Below, piece by piece: positions 1 through 8,351 of a DNA stretch of 44,820 nt. Under the pieces are notes generated by a model. The model did no database searches. It was not told the origin of the DNA and saw only the letters and a list, made by a program, of their open reading frames with translations. The position numbers were made by a program, and so were the translations under genes. Origin of the DNA: Actinomycetes bacterium (GTDB lineage Bacteria > Actinomycetota > Thermoleophilia > Solirubrobacterales > Solirubrobacteraceae); NCBI GenBank assembly GCA_021846845.1, contig JAJZWB010000010.1:1-44820 (forward strand), written 5' to 3'. Positions within the stretch are counted from its first letter, which is position 1. Every line of letters begins with the position of its first letter.

Positions 1-1214
1 TCGCGATCGTGTAGCGCCGGCCTCGAGCGAGCGGCACCTGCTGGTCATACACGCATGCGTAGCCGAGCCCGGAGACGGGTGACGATCCGGTGCACAGGGA
101 CCAGTAGCGGACCTGGAACGGATACGGGTACCAGGTCCTCGCCGCCGGCAGCGTCTCCGGGAACGTCGGCAGCTTGCCGGTGACGGTCACCACCGGCCCG
201 TACCGGAGGCTGATCGGTGCGGTCAGGTAACGCGTGTCAGGGTTGGACTGAAACCCGCCCGTGTCGGTCGGCGGGTATGGCTTGGCCCGCAGCGCCTGGT
301 TGCGGATGAAGGCTCCGGCGACGCTGTAGCCGGCATTCCAGAACTTCTGCCACTCGATCCGCCTGGTGGCGGGGGCGTTGGTCGGATCCGACGAGGTAGC
401 GACCAGCTGCTCCCAAACCGAGGCCGGGAAGGTGGAGGTGCTGGGCGCCTTGGACGGCTGCAGGATCCCGCAGGCCGCGGCGCCCTGGATTTGGCGACCG
501 TCGGCGAGGTTCAGCGTGAGGCGCGGGAGGCCCACGCCGCCGGTGCCGTCGCGTCCCCGATTCGGGGAGGTAGTTGCGGATGCTCATCCCCACCCTCGCG
601 GAGGGATCCGTCGAGTCGGTGTAGAGCGTGTTGCGTGCCCGCACGCGCGGGATCGGGCCGGAGACGATGTGCAGCGTGTAGCTCCGGTTCGCGGCGTTGC
701 GCGGGTGACCCGGTATGAACGGGTTGACCGAACCGGGATCGGGGGCGATCTGCGCGTCGCGCAGGTGATCGCCGTGGCCTATCTGCCCGGCGGTCAGCGA
801 CTTGAAGATCGTCCATGAGAAGTAGCGCTCGTGCGGGTAGCGCGCGTGGAACGTGAGGCTCGCTCCGGCCGGCAGGATGTACTGGGCGACGAAGTACGTG
901 GAGCCCACGTCCGGGTACAGGTTCGGCTTCTGGATCGGCCGCGCGCCGGGCAGGTTCTCGTAGTCGATGCCCTTCGGACCGCCCCAGAAGCAGTTGTGGT
1001 CGTAGAGGACGTTCGTCAGCCGGGCCAGCCTGGGCGGCAGGTAGTCGGTGACCGCGCCGACCGGGGTCGCGCCCGCGGTCAGCAGCGCGCTCGCGCAGAT
1101 CACAGCCACGGCGAGCCGGCGTCCGAGCGGTCGCGCCCGGCGTGGGAGGGGTCGCGCCCGGCGGATCGCCGCACGGACGGGCCCGCCGGACTCTCTCCGC
1201 ATCTGGCGCTGCAT
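1..1214 (-). pseudogene. Secreted/exported protein of unknown function, interrupted by an apparent single frameshift near 555-567; runs off the left edge
   Basis: N-terminal hydrophobic signal (RRLAVAVICASALLTAGATPVGA). ORF is coherent to ...VGMSIRNYLP, then becomes Arg/Pro-rich nonsense. Coherent coding (GRDGTGGVGLPRLTLNLADGRQIQGAAACGILQPSK...) resumes in another minus frame and stays open to base 1. Confidence 0.6.
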
Positions 1215-1262
1215 CTACGGCCTCATCGGCCGGCTCGACTGGGCCCGCACCCCTAACGTCTT

Positions 1263-1295
1263 ATTGCCATCAAGTCAATTTGACCGGATGGCAAT
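1263..1295. promoter_or_regulatory. Near-perfect 33-bp palindrome, candidate TetR operator
   Basis: ATTGCCATC-AA-GTCAA-T-TTGAC-CG-GATGGCAAT: 9-bp outer and 5-bp inner arms match around centre 1279. Lies between a divergent gene and the tetR-family gene. Confidence 0.75.
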
Positions 1296-1311
1296 GCAGT
1301 ACGATCGGCCG

Positions 1312-1932
1312 ATGCGGCGGGATTCGCCTCCGAGGGCCGGCGGGCGCGACCCGGGGCCGCGGCGGCTTCCGCGGGAGGTCCGCCACGAGCAGCTGACCGC
1401 GGTCGCGATGGAGATAGTCGCGGAGCAGGGCTTCGCGGAGTTCTCACTGGACGAGGTGACGGCCCGTGCGGGGGTGACGCGCAAGCTGCTCTACCACTAC
1501 TTCCCGAGCGGACGCGCCGACCTGGTGCTCGCCGTGGCCGAGCGTGCGGGCCACCAGCTGACCGACGAGTGGATCGTCGGCGGTCCCATGGACGTCCAGC
1601 AGCGGCTGGCGGCGAACGTAGGGCGGATCGTGGAGCACGCGATGGAGCCGAGCCCGCCATGGCGGATCTACCGACTCGCGCGCGCGGCTCCGGAGCAGGA
1701 GATCCGCGAGTCGGTGGAGCGCTTCGTCGAGGTCGTGATCGAGAGCATCGCCAGCAACCACCTCTCGACGACCAGCCCGCCGCTGATCGTCAGACTGGCG
1801 ATCCGGGGCTACCTGATGTTCTTCGAGAGCATGCTCGACGATGCCCGGACCACCGCGGTGCCGCTGGAGGCGGTGCTGGCCGTGCTCAACGACACCCTCG
1901 CGGCCGCGATCGCGTCTGCATCGGCGGCATGA
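1312..1932 (+). CDS. TetR/AcrR family transcriptional regulator
   Basis: HTH region RHEQLTAVAMEIVAEQGFAEFSLDEVTARAGVTRKLLYHYFPSGRADLV is typical TetR_N. Start chosen at ATG 1312, just after the palindrome; in-frame ATGs at 1288 and 1294 are alternatives. Confidence 0.85.
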   Translation: MRRDSPPRAGGRDPGPRRLPREVRHEQLTAVAMEIVAEQGFAEFSLDEVTARAGVTRKLLYHYFPSGRADLVLAVAERAGHQLTDEWIVGGPMDVQQRLAANVGRIVEHAMEPSPPWRIYRLARAAPEQEIRESVERFVEVVIESIASNHLSTTSPPLIVRLAIRGYLMFFESMLDDARTTAVPLEAVLAVLNDTLAAAIASASAA

Positions 1933-3530
1933 CCGAACCGATCGGCGATCATTCGTCGATGTCCGAGATCACCTCATACGAGCAGGCATGCGCCGTGCAT
2001 CGCTGGAACGTTCCAGAGCGCTACAACATCGCCGCCGACGTGTGCGACCGCCATCCGCGCGACAAGCCGGCGATGATCCACGAGGACTTCAGCGGCAACG
2101 TGCGGCGGCTGACGTGGGGCGAGCTGCAGGACATGGCCGGCGCGTTCGCCAACGTCCTCTCGGAGGCCGGGGTCGGGCGTGAGGATCGGGTGGCGATGCT
2201 GCTGCCGCCGACGCCGGAGACGGCGGCCGCCTTCTTCGGCACCTGGAAGATCGGCGCGATCCTGCTGTCGATGTCGGTGCTCTACGGCGATGAGGGCATC
2301 CGCCACCGGCTGACCGACTCAGGGGCGAAGGTGCTCGTCACCGATGCCGCCAACGCCGGGCGCATCGAGCCCGGGCTCGTGGAGCGCGTGCTGGTGCTCG
2401 ATGACGACCTGCTCGCCGGGGTCTCACCCTCGTTCGAGACCGTCGACACCGCCGCCGACGACCCGGCCCAGCTGTACTACTCGTCGGGCACGACCGGGCT
2501 GGCGAAGGGCATCCTGCACGCCCACCGATACCTGCTCGCCCACGAGGAGTTCGTCTACTGCCACGACGTGCGCGACGGCGAGCTGTTCCACGGCATGGGC
2601 GAATGGGCCTGGGCGGCAGGGGTGGTGCCGCTGCTGGGACCGTGGCGCTACGGGGCGGTGCAGTGCGTCTACCAGCGAGAGGGCGGCTTCGACCCTCACA
2701 GGCAGCTCGCGTTCCTATCCCGCCACGAGGTCACGAACGTGTTCGGGACGCCGACCGCGATCCGCTCCATGATGTCGATCGCCGATGCCGGCACCCGCTA
2801 CCCGCAGCGCTTCCGCGTCGTCTGCTCGGCCGGCGAGCCGCTGAACCCGGAGGCGATCCGCTGGGTCCGGGACCAGTACGGCGTAACGGTGCTCGACTTC
2901 TACGGCCTCACGGAGTCCTACCCGCTGTGCGGCAACTTCCCGTTCATGGAGGTGCGCGAGGGCTCGATGGGCAAGCCGCTACCGGGCTGGGAGGTGGCGA
3001 TCCTCGACGAGGACGAGAACCCGGTCGCGCCGGGAGAGCGGGGCGAGATCTGCCTGCGGGCGCGGTCCAACCCGCACTACCCGCTCGGCTACTGGAACCG
3101 GCCGTCGGAGGACTCGCAGGAGGTCTTCGGCGGCGACTGGTTCCACACTCGCGACGCTGCCAGGACCGACGCGGACGGCTTCTACTGGTACGAGGGGCGC
3201 GCCGACGACGTCATCATCTCCGCCGGCTACCGGATCGGCCCGTTCGAGGTCGAGTCGGCCTGCCTGGAGCATCCCGCGGTGGCTGAGGCGGCGGCGGTCG
3301 CGCACCCCGACGAGCGGCGCGGCAACGTGGTCAAGGCGTTCGTCGTGCTGGCCGCGGGCCACGAGCCCTCGGACGCGCTGGCCGAGGAGATCAAGGCCCA
3401 CGTGCGCGACCACCTGTCCGCATACGCCTACCCGCGGCTGATCGAGTTCGTGCCGGATCTGCCCAAGACACTCACGGGCAAGATCCGACGCGTCGAGCTG
3501 CGCCAGCGGGACCGGGCGCCGGGGAGCTAG
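1929..3530 (+). CDS. AMP-forming acyl-CoA synthetase (medium-chain ACSM-like)
   Basis: YYSSGTTGLAKGILHAHR, YGLTESY, GWFHTRD-like and C-terminal LPKTLTGKIRR motifs. ATG overlaps the tetR stop (ATGA). Confidence 0.85.
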   Translation: MTEPIGDHSSMSEITSYEQACAVHRWNVPERYNIAADVCDRHPRDKPAMIHEDFSGNVRRLTWGELQDMAGAFANVLSEAGVGREDRVAMLLPPTPETAAAFFGTWKIGAILLSMSVLYGDEGIRHRLTDSGAKVLVTDAANAGRIEPGLVERVLVLDDDLLAGVSPSFETVDTAADDPAQLYYSSGTTGLAKGILHAHRYLLAHEEFVYCHDVRDGELFHGMGEWAWAAGVVPLLGPWRYGAVQCVYQREGGFDPHRQLAFLSRHEVTNVFGTPTAIRSMMSIADAGTRYPQRFRVVCSAGEPLNPEAIRWVRDQYGVTVLDFYGLTESYPLCGNFPFMEVREGSMGKPLPGWEVAILDEDENPVAPGERGEICLRARSNPHYPLGYWNRPSEDSQEVFGGDWFHTRDAARTDADGFYWYEGRADDVIISAGYRIGPFEVESACLEHPAVAEAAAVAHPDERRGNVVKAFVVLAAGHEPSDALAEEIKAHVRDHLSAYAYPRLIEFVPDLPKTLTGKIRRVELRQRDRAPGS

Positions 3531-3563
3531 CCCCTCCGGCGCCGGTGCGGCGCCGGCGCGGCG

Positions 3564-5036
3564 CTACAGGCTCGCCAGAGCCGCCGCCGCCGCTTGCTCG
3601 CCGGATCGGATCGCGCCGTCCATGTAGCCGGACCACAGCGCCGAGCTGTCCGAGCTCGCGTAGTGGAGCGCTCCGAAGGCCTCCGCGGTCGGGTCGTGCA
3701 GCGAGGTCAGGACTCCGGGCGGGTTGATGCTCCCGTAGGCGCCGCGCGTGAACGGCTCCCGCGCCCAGTCGAGATCCACGTAGGCGATCGGGCGCAGCGC
3801 CTCCGGACCGAAATAGCGCGCGAAGCTCGCGAGCGCCGCGCGGCGCCGGGCTGCGCGGCCGACGCCGTAGAACGCGCGGCTGTCGTCGCCTTCCATGAAC
3901 CCGACGAGCACGCCCGGGAAGCCGTCGGGGGGCGAGTTGTCGTAGGTGACGCGGATCGGCCCCACCTCGGAGGTGGCGGAGCCGTTGAGCCCCTTTTCAC
4001 GCCAGAACGGGGTGCGGTAGATCGCGTTGACCTTGACCACCGAGCCGTTGGGCTGGCGTTGGAGGAACTGATCGAGGGCGGGGGGCAGCGGCGGGTCGAA
4101 GGTGATCCGTCCGGCCAGCGTCTTGGGCACGGTCACGATCGCTCGCCGAGCTCGATAGCTGTTCCCGGCGGTCGAGTGCAGGGTCACGTCCGTCCCCTGC
4201 GAGATAGCGGTGATCGCGACCCCCATTCGAACGGCGTCTCCGAGCCGGCGCGCCAGGATCTTCGAGAGCTGCTGGGGGCCGCCCACGAAGCGGATGCTCT
4301 GGGAGGACCCGATCAGCGTGTTCAGATCGCCGCCGACGCTGCCGATCGCCTGAAGCAGGTCAAGCAGCGAGATCTGCTTGGGCTCCTCGCCGTAGACGCT
4401 TCGGATCGCGAGCTCGGTCAGGTTCCGCGCGACTGGGCTGCTGATGTTCTCGGAGATCCAGGTCTGGCAGGTCTGCCGGTCCCAGGTGAACGCGCTCGGG
4501 GCCGTCCACGGCGCGTCGACCGGCACCGACGTGGCCATGCGGTTCAGCTCGGCGATCGTGGTGGCGAGCTCGCCGAGGGACACGGGGTCCACCGGCGGGA
4601 TGCCGCCGCTATAGGCCTGCAACTCGCCGCCGGCGCGGAAATAGACGCTATCGCCCCTGGAGTACGTCGCGAACGTCCTGACCCCCAGGTCTCTGGCGAG
4701 ACCGAGGACCCTGTCCTGCCCCGGACCCGCCCACTCGCCTCCCAGTTCGACCACCTTGCCTGGAGCGATCTCGTGATCGAGGTTGCGCCCGCCGACGCGC
4801 TGGCGCGCCTCGAGCACGATCACCGAGCGGCCGGCGTCGCGCACCACCCGAGCCGCGTTCAGACCCGCCAGCCCGGCGCCGACGACGGCCACGTCGTAGA
4901 GCCGACCGCCGGCCGAGCGGCGCGAGCGCGGTCCCTCCGCGGCGAGCGTCCCATCCGCGCCGGTGAGCGCTCCGCCCGCGACGACGGCCATGCCGCCCGC
5001 GATCAGCTCACGGCGCCTGATGCCCTCCCTCCCCAC
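3564..5036 (-). CDS. Flavin monoamine oxidase family protein, putative Tat signal
   Basis: VAVVGAGLAGLNAARVVRDAGRSVIVLEARQRVGGRN dinucleotide-binding and amine-oxidase motif; RRRELIAGG N-terminus. Confidence 0.85.
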   Translation of the reverse strand: MGREGIRRRELIAGGMAVVAGGALTGADGTLAAEGPRSRRSAGGRLYDVAVVGAGLAGLNAARVVRDAGRSVIVLEARQRVGGRNLDHEIAPGKVVELGGEWAGPGQDRVLGLARDLGVRTFATYSRGDSVYFRAGGELQAYSGGIPPVDPVSLGELATTIAELNRMATSVPVDAPWTAPSAFTWDRQTCQTWISENISSPVARNLTELAIRSVYGEEPKQISLLDLLQAIGSVGGDLNTLIGSSQSIRFVGGPQQLSKILARRLGDAVRMGVAITAISQGTDVTLHSTAGNSYRARRAIVTVPKTLAGRITFDPPLPPALDQFLQRQPNGSVVKVNAIYRTPFWREKGLNGSATSEVGPIRVTYDNSPPDGFPGVLVGFMEGDDSRAFYGVGRAARRRAALASFARYFGPEALRPIAYVDLDWAREPFTRGAYGSINPPGVLTSLHDPTAEAFGALHYASSDSSALWSGYMDGAIRSGEQAAAAALASL

Positions 5037-5090
5037 AGGCGCAACCTAACAGGTCGCGCACCGTCACGGGGCGTATGACCGCGCGCCCGC

Positions 5091-6686
5091 TCAGGAGCCG
5101 CCGCGCGAGTGAGCGCGCAGCTCGGCCAGGATCCGCTCAAGCCGCGGCTCGGTTTCGGTGTCGACGTGGGTCATGGCCGCGGCGACCGCGGGATGCACGG
5201 TCGCGATCTGACGGTGCATCTCGTGCGCGACCGCGCGATAGCTCGGATGACCCTCGCGCCCTGAGCGCAGCTCTATCAGCGCCATCGCCTCACGCGCGTT
5301 GAGGTCCAGCACGAAGCGGATGCGGTAGCCGAGGCACAGCGCGTACGGTGCGGCGGCGCGCAGACCGCGGTCGGCCAGCCGCTCGTAGGCCGCGCGTGAG
5401 GTCTCCAGCCCGCGCCGGTAGTCCTCGCCCCCGCCGGCGAGCTTCACCTGCTCGGGCACCTCGGCACCCAGGTCGGGGCTCAGAGCCTGCCACTGCACGG
5501 TCAGCATCCGGTGGCGCTGCAGGTCGCGGAAGGCGCCGTAGTCGGCCACGATCTCGAACCGGTAGCGCAGCGCCTCCAGACCCCGCCCGGGGCGGTGGCG
5601 GCGGTTGTCCCGGCCGCCGAGCAGGTCCCGCAGCAGCGCCGCGCGCTCGTCGGCGCTCAGCGCCGCGAGCGACGCGCGGATCGTCCGCTCGCCGCTCGCC
5701 GCCGACTCGAAGAGCAGCGCTGCCAGGAGGTCGTCCTCGTCTCCGTCGACGCGCGCGAGCCGCACCGAGGGCCCGCCGGCGGCGGCCTCGTCGCGATCGT
5801 GGCCGAGCCCCATCCGCTGCGCCCAGCGCTCGCCCGCGCGAGCGCGCGACTGCAGGTACTCGATCCAGCGCCCCCCGCGGTCGGGCCGCTGCACGCGCGC
5901 GACGAAGCTCGGGATCACCCGCCGGCACTCCGAGAGGAGCATCTCGCCGTAGTCGCGCGCCTCCGGCAGCGGGTGTGCGAGCAGGTGCAGGATTAGCTGC
6001 TCGAAGCTCTGGCCGCTGGCGTAGATACCCATGTGGGAAAGCGACGAGGCGGGCAGCAGCCCGCGCAGCAGGTCAAGGGACTTGGCGCGAACGGCGCGCT
6101 CGTGAGCGGCCGGGGCCTCGCCTTCGGCGAGCGGGAACGCGTCTCGTGCCCACGCGCCGACGCGCGGCAGCAGCGCCGCGTAGAGCGAGAACAGCTCATC
6201 CATCGCGCGCTCGTACTCGGGTCCCAGCTCGGCGTCCCTGTAGTACCGGTGGCCGCCCGGCGGGTCGGGCATCGGCCCGTCGTAGGCGATGTAGCGCGTC
6301 GACTGCTCCAGGTACGCCGCCAGCCGCGGGCGCTGGAGCACCTTGGTGAGCACGTTGGAGACCCACTCGCAGGCGACATGGGCGCCGCCCAGCTGGGCCA
6401 CCGAGTCGTCGCCGTAGCCTAGGAGGACGCGCTCGTAGAACCGCTCGGCGCGGCCGCCTTCGGCGCGGTGGCCCTCGCCGGGAGCCGGCCGGCACAGGTC
6501 GTCCGCGAACTCGTCGAGCAGCAGCCGCCGCAGCGTCCCCGGGTAGCGGGAGTAGCGCGCGAACAGCGCCCCCTTGAGGGTCTCTGGCAGGTCGACTAGC
6601 GCGAAGACGGGACGGTCGAGGTTCGTGCAGTGGGCGCGCAGCAGCGCCCGCTCGGAGTCTGTGAAGCTCTCGACCGGGTAGCGCAC
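5091..6686 (-). CDS. Tandem two-domain ThyX-like (FAD-dependent thymidylate synthase family) protein
   Basis: N-domain RPRLAAYLEQSTRY and C-domain RHRMLTVQWQALSP align with the two halves of the ThyX motif RHRxxSxNExSxRY. Start taken as GTG 6686; the ORF extension to 7109 is antisense to the next gene. Confidence 0.7.
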   Translation of the reverse strand: MRYPVESFTDSERALLRAHCTNLDRPVFALVDLPETLKGALFARYSRYPGTLRRLLLDEFADDLCRPAPGEGHRAEGGRAERFYERVLLGYGDDSVAQLGGAHVACEWVSNVLTKVLQRPRLAAYLEQSTRYIAYDGPMPDPPGGHRYYRDAELGPEYERAMDELFSLYAALLPRVGAWARDAFPLAEGEAPAAHERAVRAKSLDLLRGLLPASSLSHMGIYASGQSFEQLILHLLAHPLPEARDYGEMLLSECRRVIPSFVARVQRPDRGGRWIEYLQSRARAGERWAQRMGLGHDRDEAAAGGPSVRLARVDGDEDDLLAALLFESAASGERTIRASLAALSADERAALLRDLLGGRDNRRHRPGRGLEALRYRFEIVADYGAFRDLQRHRMLTVQWQALSPDLGAEVPEQVKLAGGGEDYRRGLETSRAAYERLADRGLRAAAPYALCLGYRIRFVLDLNAREAMALIELRSGREGHPSYRAVAHEMHRQIATVHPAVAAAMTHVDTETEPRLERILAELRAHSRGGS

Positions 6687-6779
6687 GGGCGGCCGATCGT
6701 AGCGGCGCGACCGGCCGGCGCCGCCGTGGAGCGGGCCGTTCCGAGACCCGTGCGGGCGCCGGTAGGCTAGCCCGAGCCA

Positions 6780-8351
6780 ATGGCAGGACCCGCCGCCCAG
6801 CCCGACGTCGAGCACGTGGACGTGATCGTCGTCGGCGCCGGGCTGTCGGGGATCGGCACTGCCTGTCGTCTGCTTGAGCGCTGCCCCTGGGCCAGCTTCA
6901 CGATCCTTGAGGCGCGCGGGAGGATCGGCGGCACCTGGGACCTGTTCCGCTACCCGGGCGTGCGCTCGGACTCCGACATGTACACGCTCGGCTATCCGTT
7001 CGAGCCCTGGCGGGGCGCCGAGCCCCTCGGCCGGGGCGAGGAGATCCTCTCCTACCTGCGGCAGACGGCCGAGCGCCACGGCGTGACGGGCCGGATCCGG
7101 ACCGGGCATCGCGTCGTGCGCGCCTCATGGTCCAGCGATTCCGCGCTCTGGACGGTGGACGTGCGCGGGCCGGCCGGGTCTCTGGCGATGACCTGCAGGT
7201 TCCTGGTCGGCTGCACGGGCTACTACCGCTACGACCACGGGCACGAGCCCGCCCTCCCGGGGGTCGAGAGCTTCTCCGGGACCGTCGTGCATCCCCAGCG
7301 GTGGCCGGCCGACCTGGACTGGGGTGGCCGCCGGGTTGCCGTGATCGGATCCGGCGCGACCGCCGTGACGCTGGTGCCGGCGCTGGCCCGGAGCGCCGAG
7401 CACGTGACGATGGTGCAGCGCTCTCCGACGTGGGTGATGGCCGTGCCCGCGCGCGATCCGCTCGCCGGCCTGCTGCCCAGGTGGTTGCCCGGGCGCTCGG
7501 CTGACCGCCTGCTGCGGGTCAGGAGCATCGCCGTGATGGCGCTCCTGTTCCGGCTGAGCCGCCGCATGCCGCGTCTGGTCTCCCGGCTTCTGCGCCGCGA
7601 CGCGCGCCGCAGGCTGCCGGCAGGCTACCCGGTCGAGCTTCACTTCAACCCCGGCTACCAACCGTGGGACCAGCGCATGTGCTTCGTCCCCGACGGCGAC
7701 CTCTTCGACGCGATCTCCTCGGGCCGAGCGTCGGTCGTGACCGACACGGTGCGCCGCTTCACCGAGCGCGGCCTGCTCCTCGGCGGCGGCCGTGAGGTCG
7801 AGGCCGACGTGGTGGTCACGGCGACGGGGCTCGACCTGCTCGTGATGGGCGGCATCGAGCTGGCGGTGGACGGCGATCCCGTCTTTGCGCCGGAGCGCTT
7901 CGTCTACCGGGGGATGATGCTCTCGGGGGTGCCCAACCTGGCGATGGAGATCGGCTACACGAACGCCTCGTGGACGCTGAAGTCCGACCTGATCGCGCGG
8001 CACGTCTGCCGGCTGCTGAACCACATGCGCGCGCACGGGCACACGCACTGCGTGCCGACGATGTCCGAGGTGGACCCGGCCAGGCGACCGTTGATCGACC
8101 TGACGTCCGGCTACGTGCGCCGTTCGGCGCACGAGCTTCCCAGCCAGGGGGCTCGGCGCCCGTGGCTGACCCGCCAGAGCCCGCTCCTCGACGCGCTGGA
8201 CTTCCGATTCGGCAGGGTGGACGACGGCGTGATCCGCTTTCACCGCGCCGACCGCGCCGACCGCGCCGACCGCGCCGACCGCGCCGACCGCGCCGACCGC
8301 GCCGACCGCGCCGACCGCGCCGACCGCGCCGACCTGCCGGCGCGGCGCTAG
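6780..8351 (+). CDS. Flavin-containing / Baeyer-Villiger-type monooxygenase
   Basis: GAGLSGIG, fingerprint FSGTVVHPQRWP (FxGxxxHxxxWP), second Rossmann VAVIGSGATA. Confidence 0.88.
   Translation: MAGPAAQPDVEHVDVIVVGAGLSGIGTACRLLERCPWASFTILEARGRIGGTWDLFRYPGVRSDSDMYTLGYPFEPWRGAEPLGRGEEILSYLRQTAERHGVTGRIRTGHRVVRASWSSDSALWTVDVRGPAGSLAMTCRFLVGCTGYYRYDHGHEPALPGVESFSGTVVHPQRWPADLDWGGRRVAVIGSGATAVTLVPALARSAEHVTMVQRSPTWVMAVPARDPLAGLLPRWLPGRSADRLLRVRSIAVMALLFRLSRRMPRLVSRLLRRDARRRLPAGYPVELHFNPGYQPWDQRMCFVPDGDLFDAISSGRASVVTDTVRRFTERGLLLGGGREVEADVVVTATGLDLLVMGGIELAVDGDPVFAPERFVYRGMMLSGVPNLAMEIGYTNASWTLKSDLIARHVCRLLNHMRAHGHTHCVPTMSEVDPARRPLIDLTSGYVRRSAHELPSQGARRPWLTRQSPLLDALDFRFGRVDDGVIRFHRADRADRADRADRADRADRADRADRADRADLPARR
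8244..8333 (+). repeat. 10 perfect tandem copies of 9-bp CGCGCCGAC, encoding (Arg-Ala-Asp)10
   Basis: Direct count, 90 bp with no mismatches. Confidence 0.98.

Noticed and set aside
6687-7109. N-terminal extension of the ThyX-like ORF to 7109
   Set aside because: Extension is antisense to the monooxygenase 5' end and non-domain-like; homology-like sequence begins at about 6686.
8244-8333. CRISPR-like repeat array
   Set aside because: Perfect contiguous 9-bp tandem repeat with no spacers, in-frame within a CDS.
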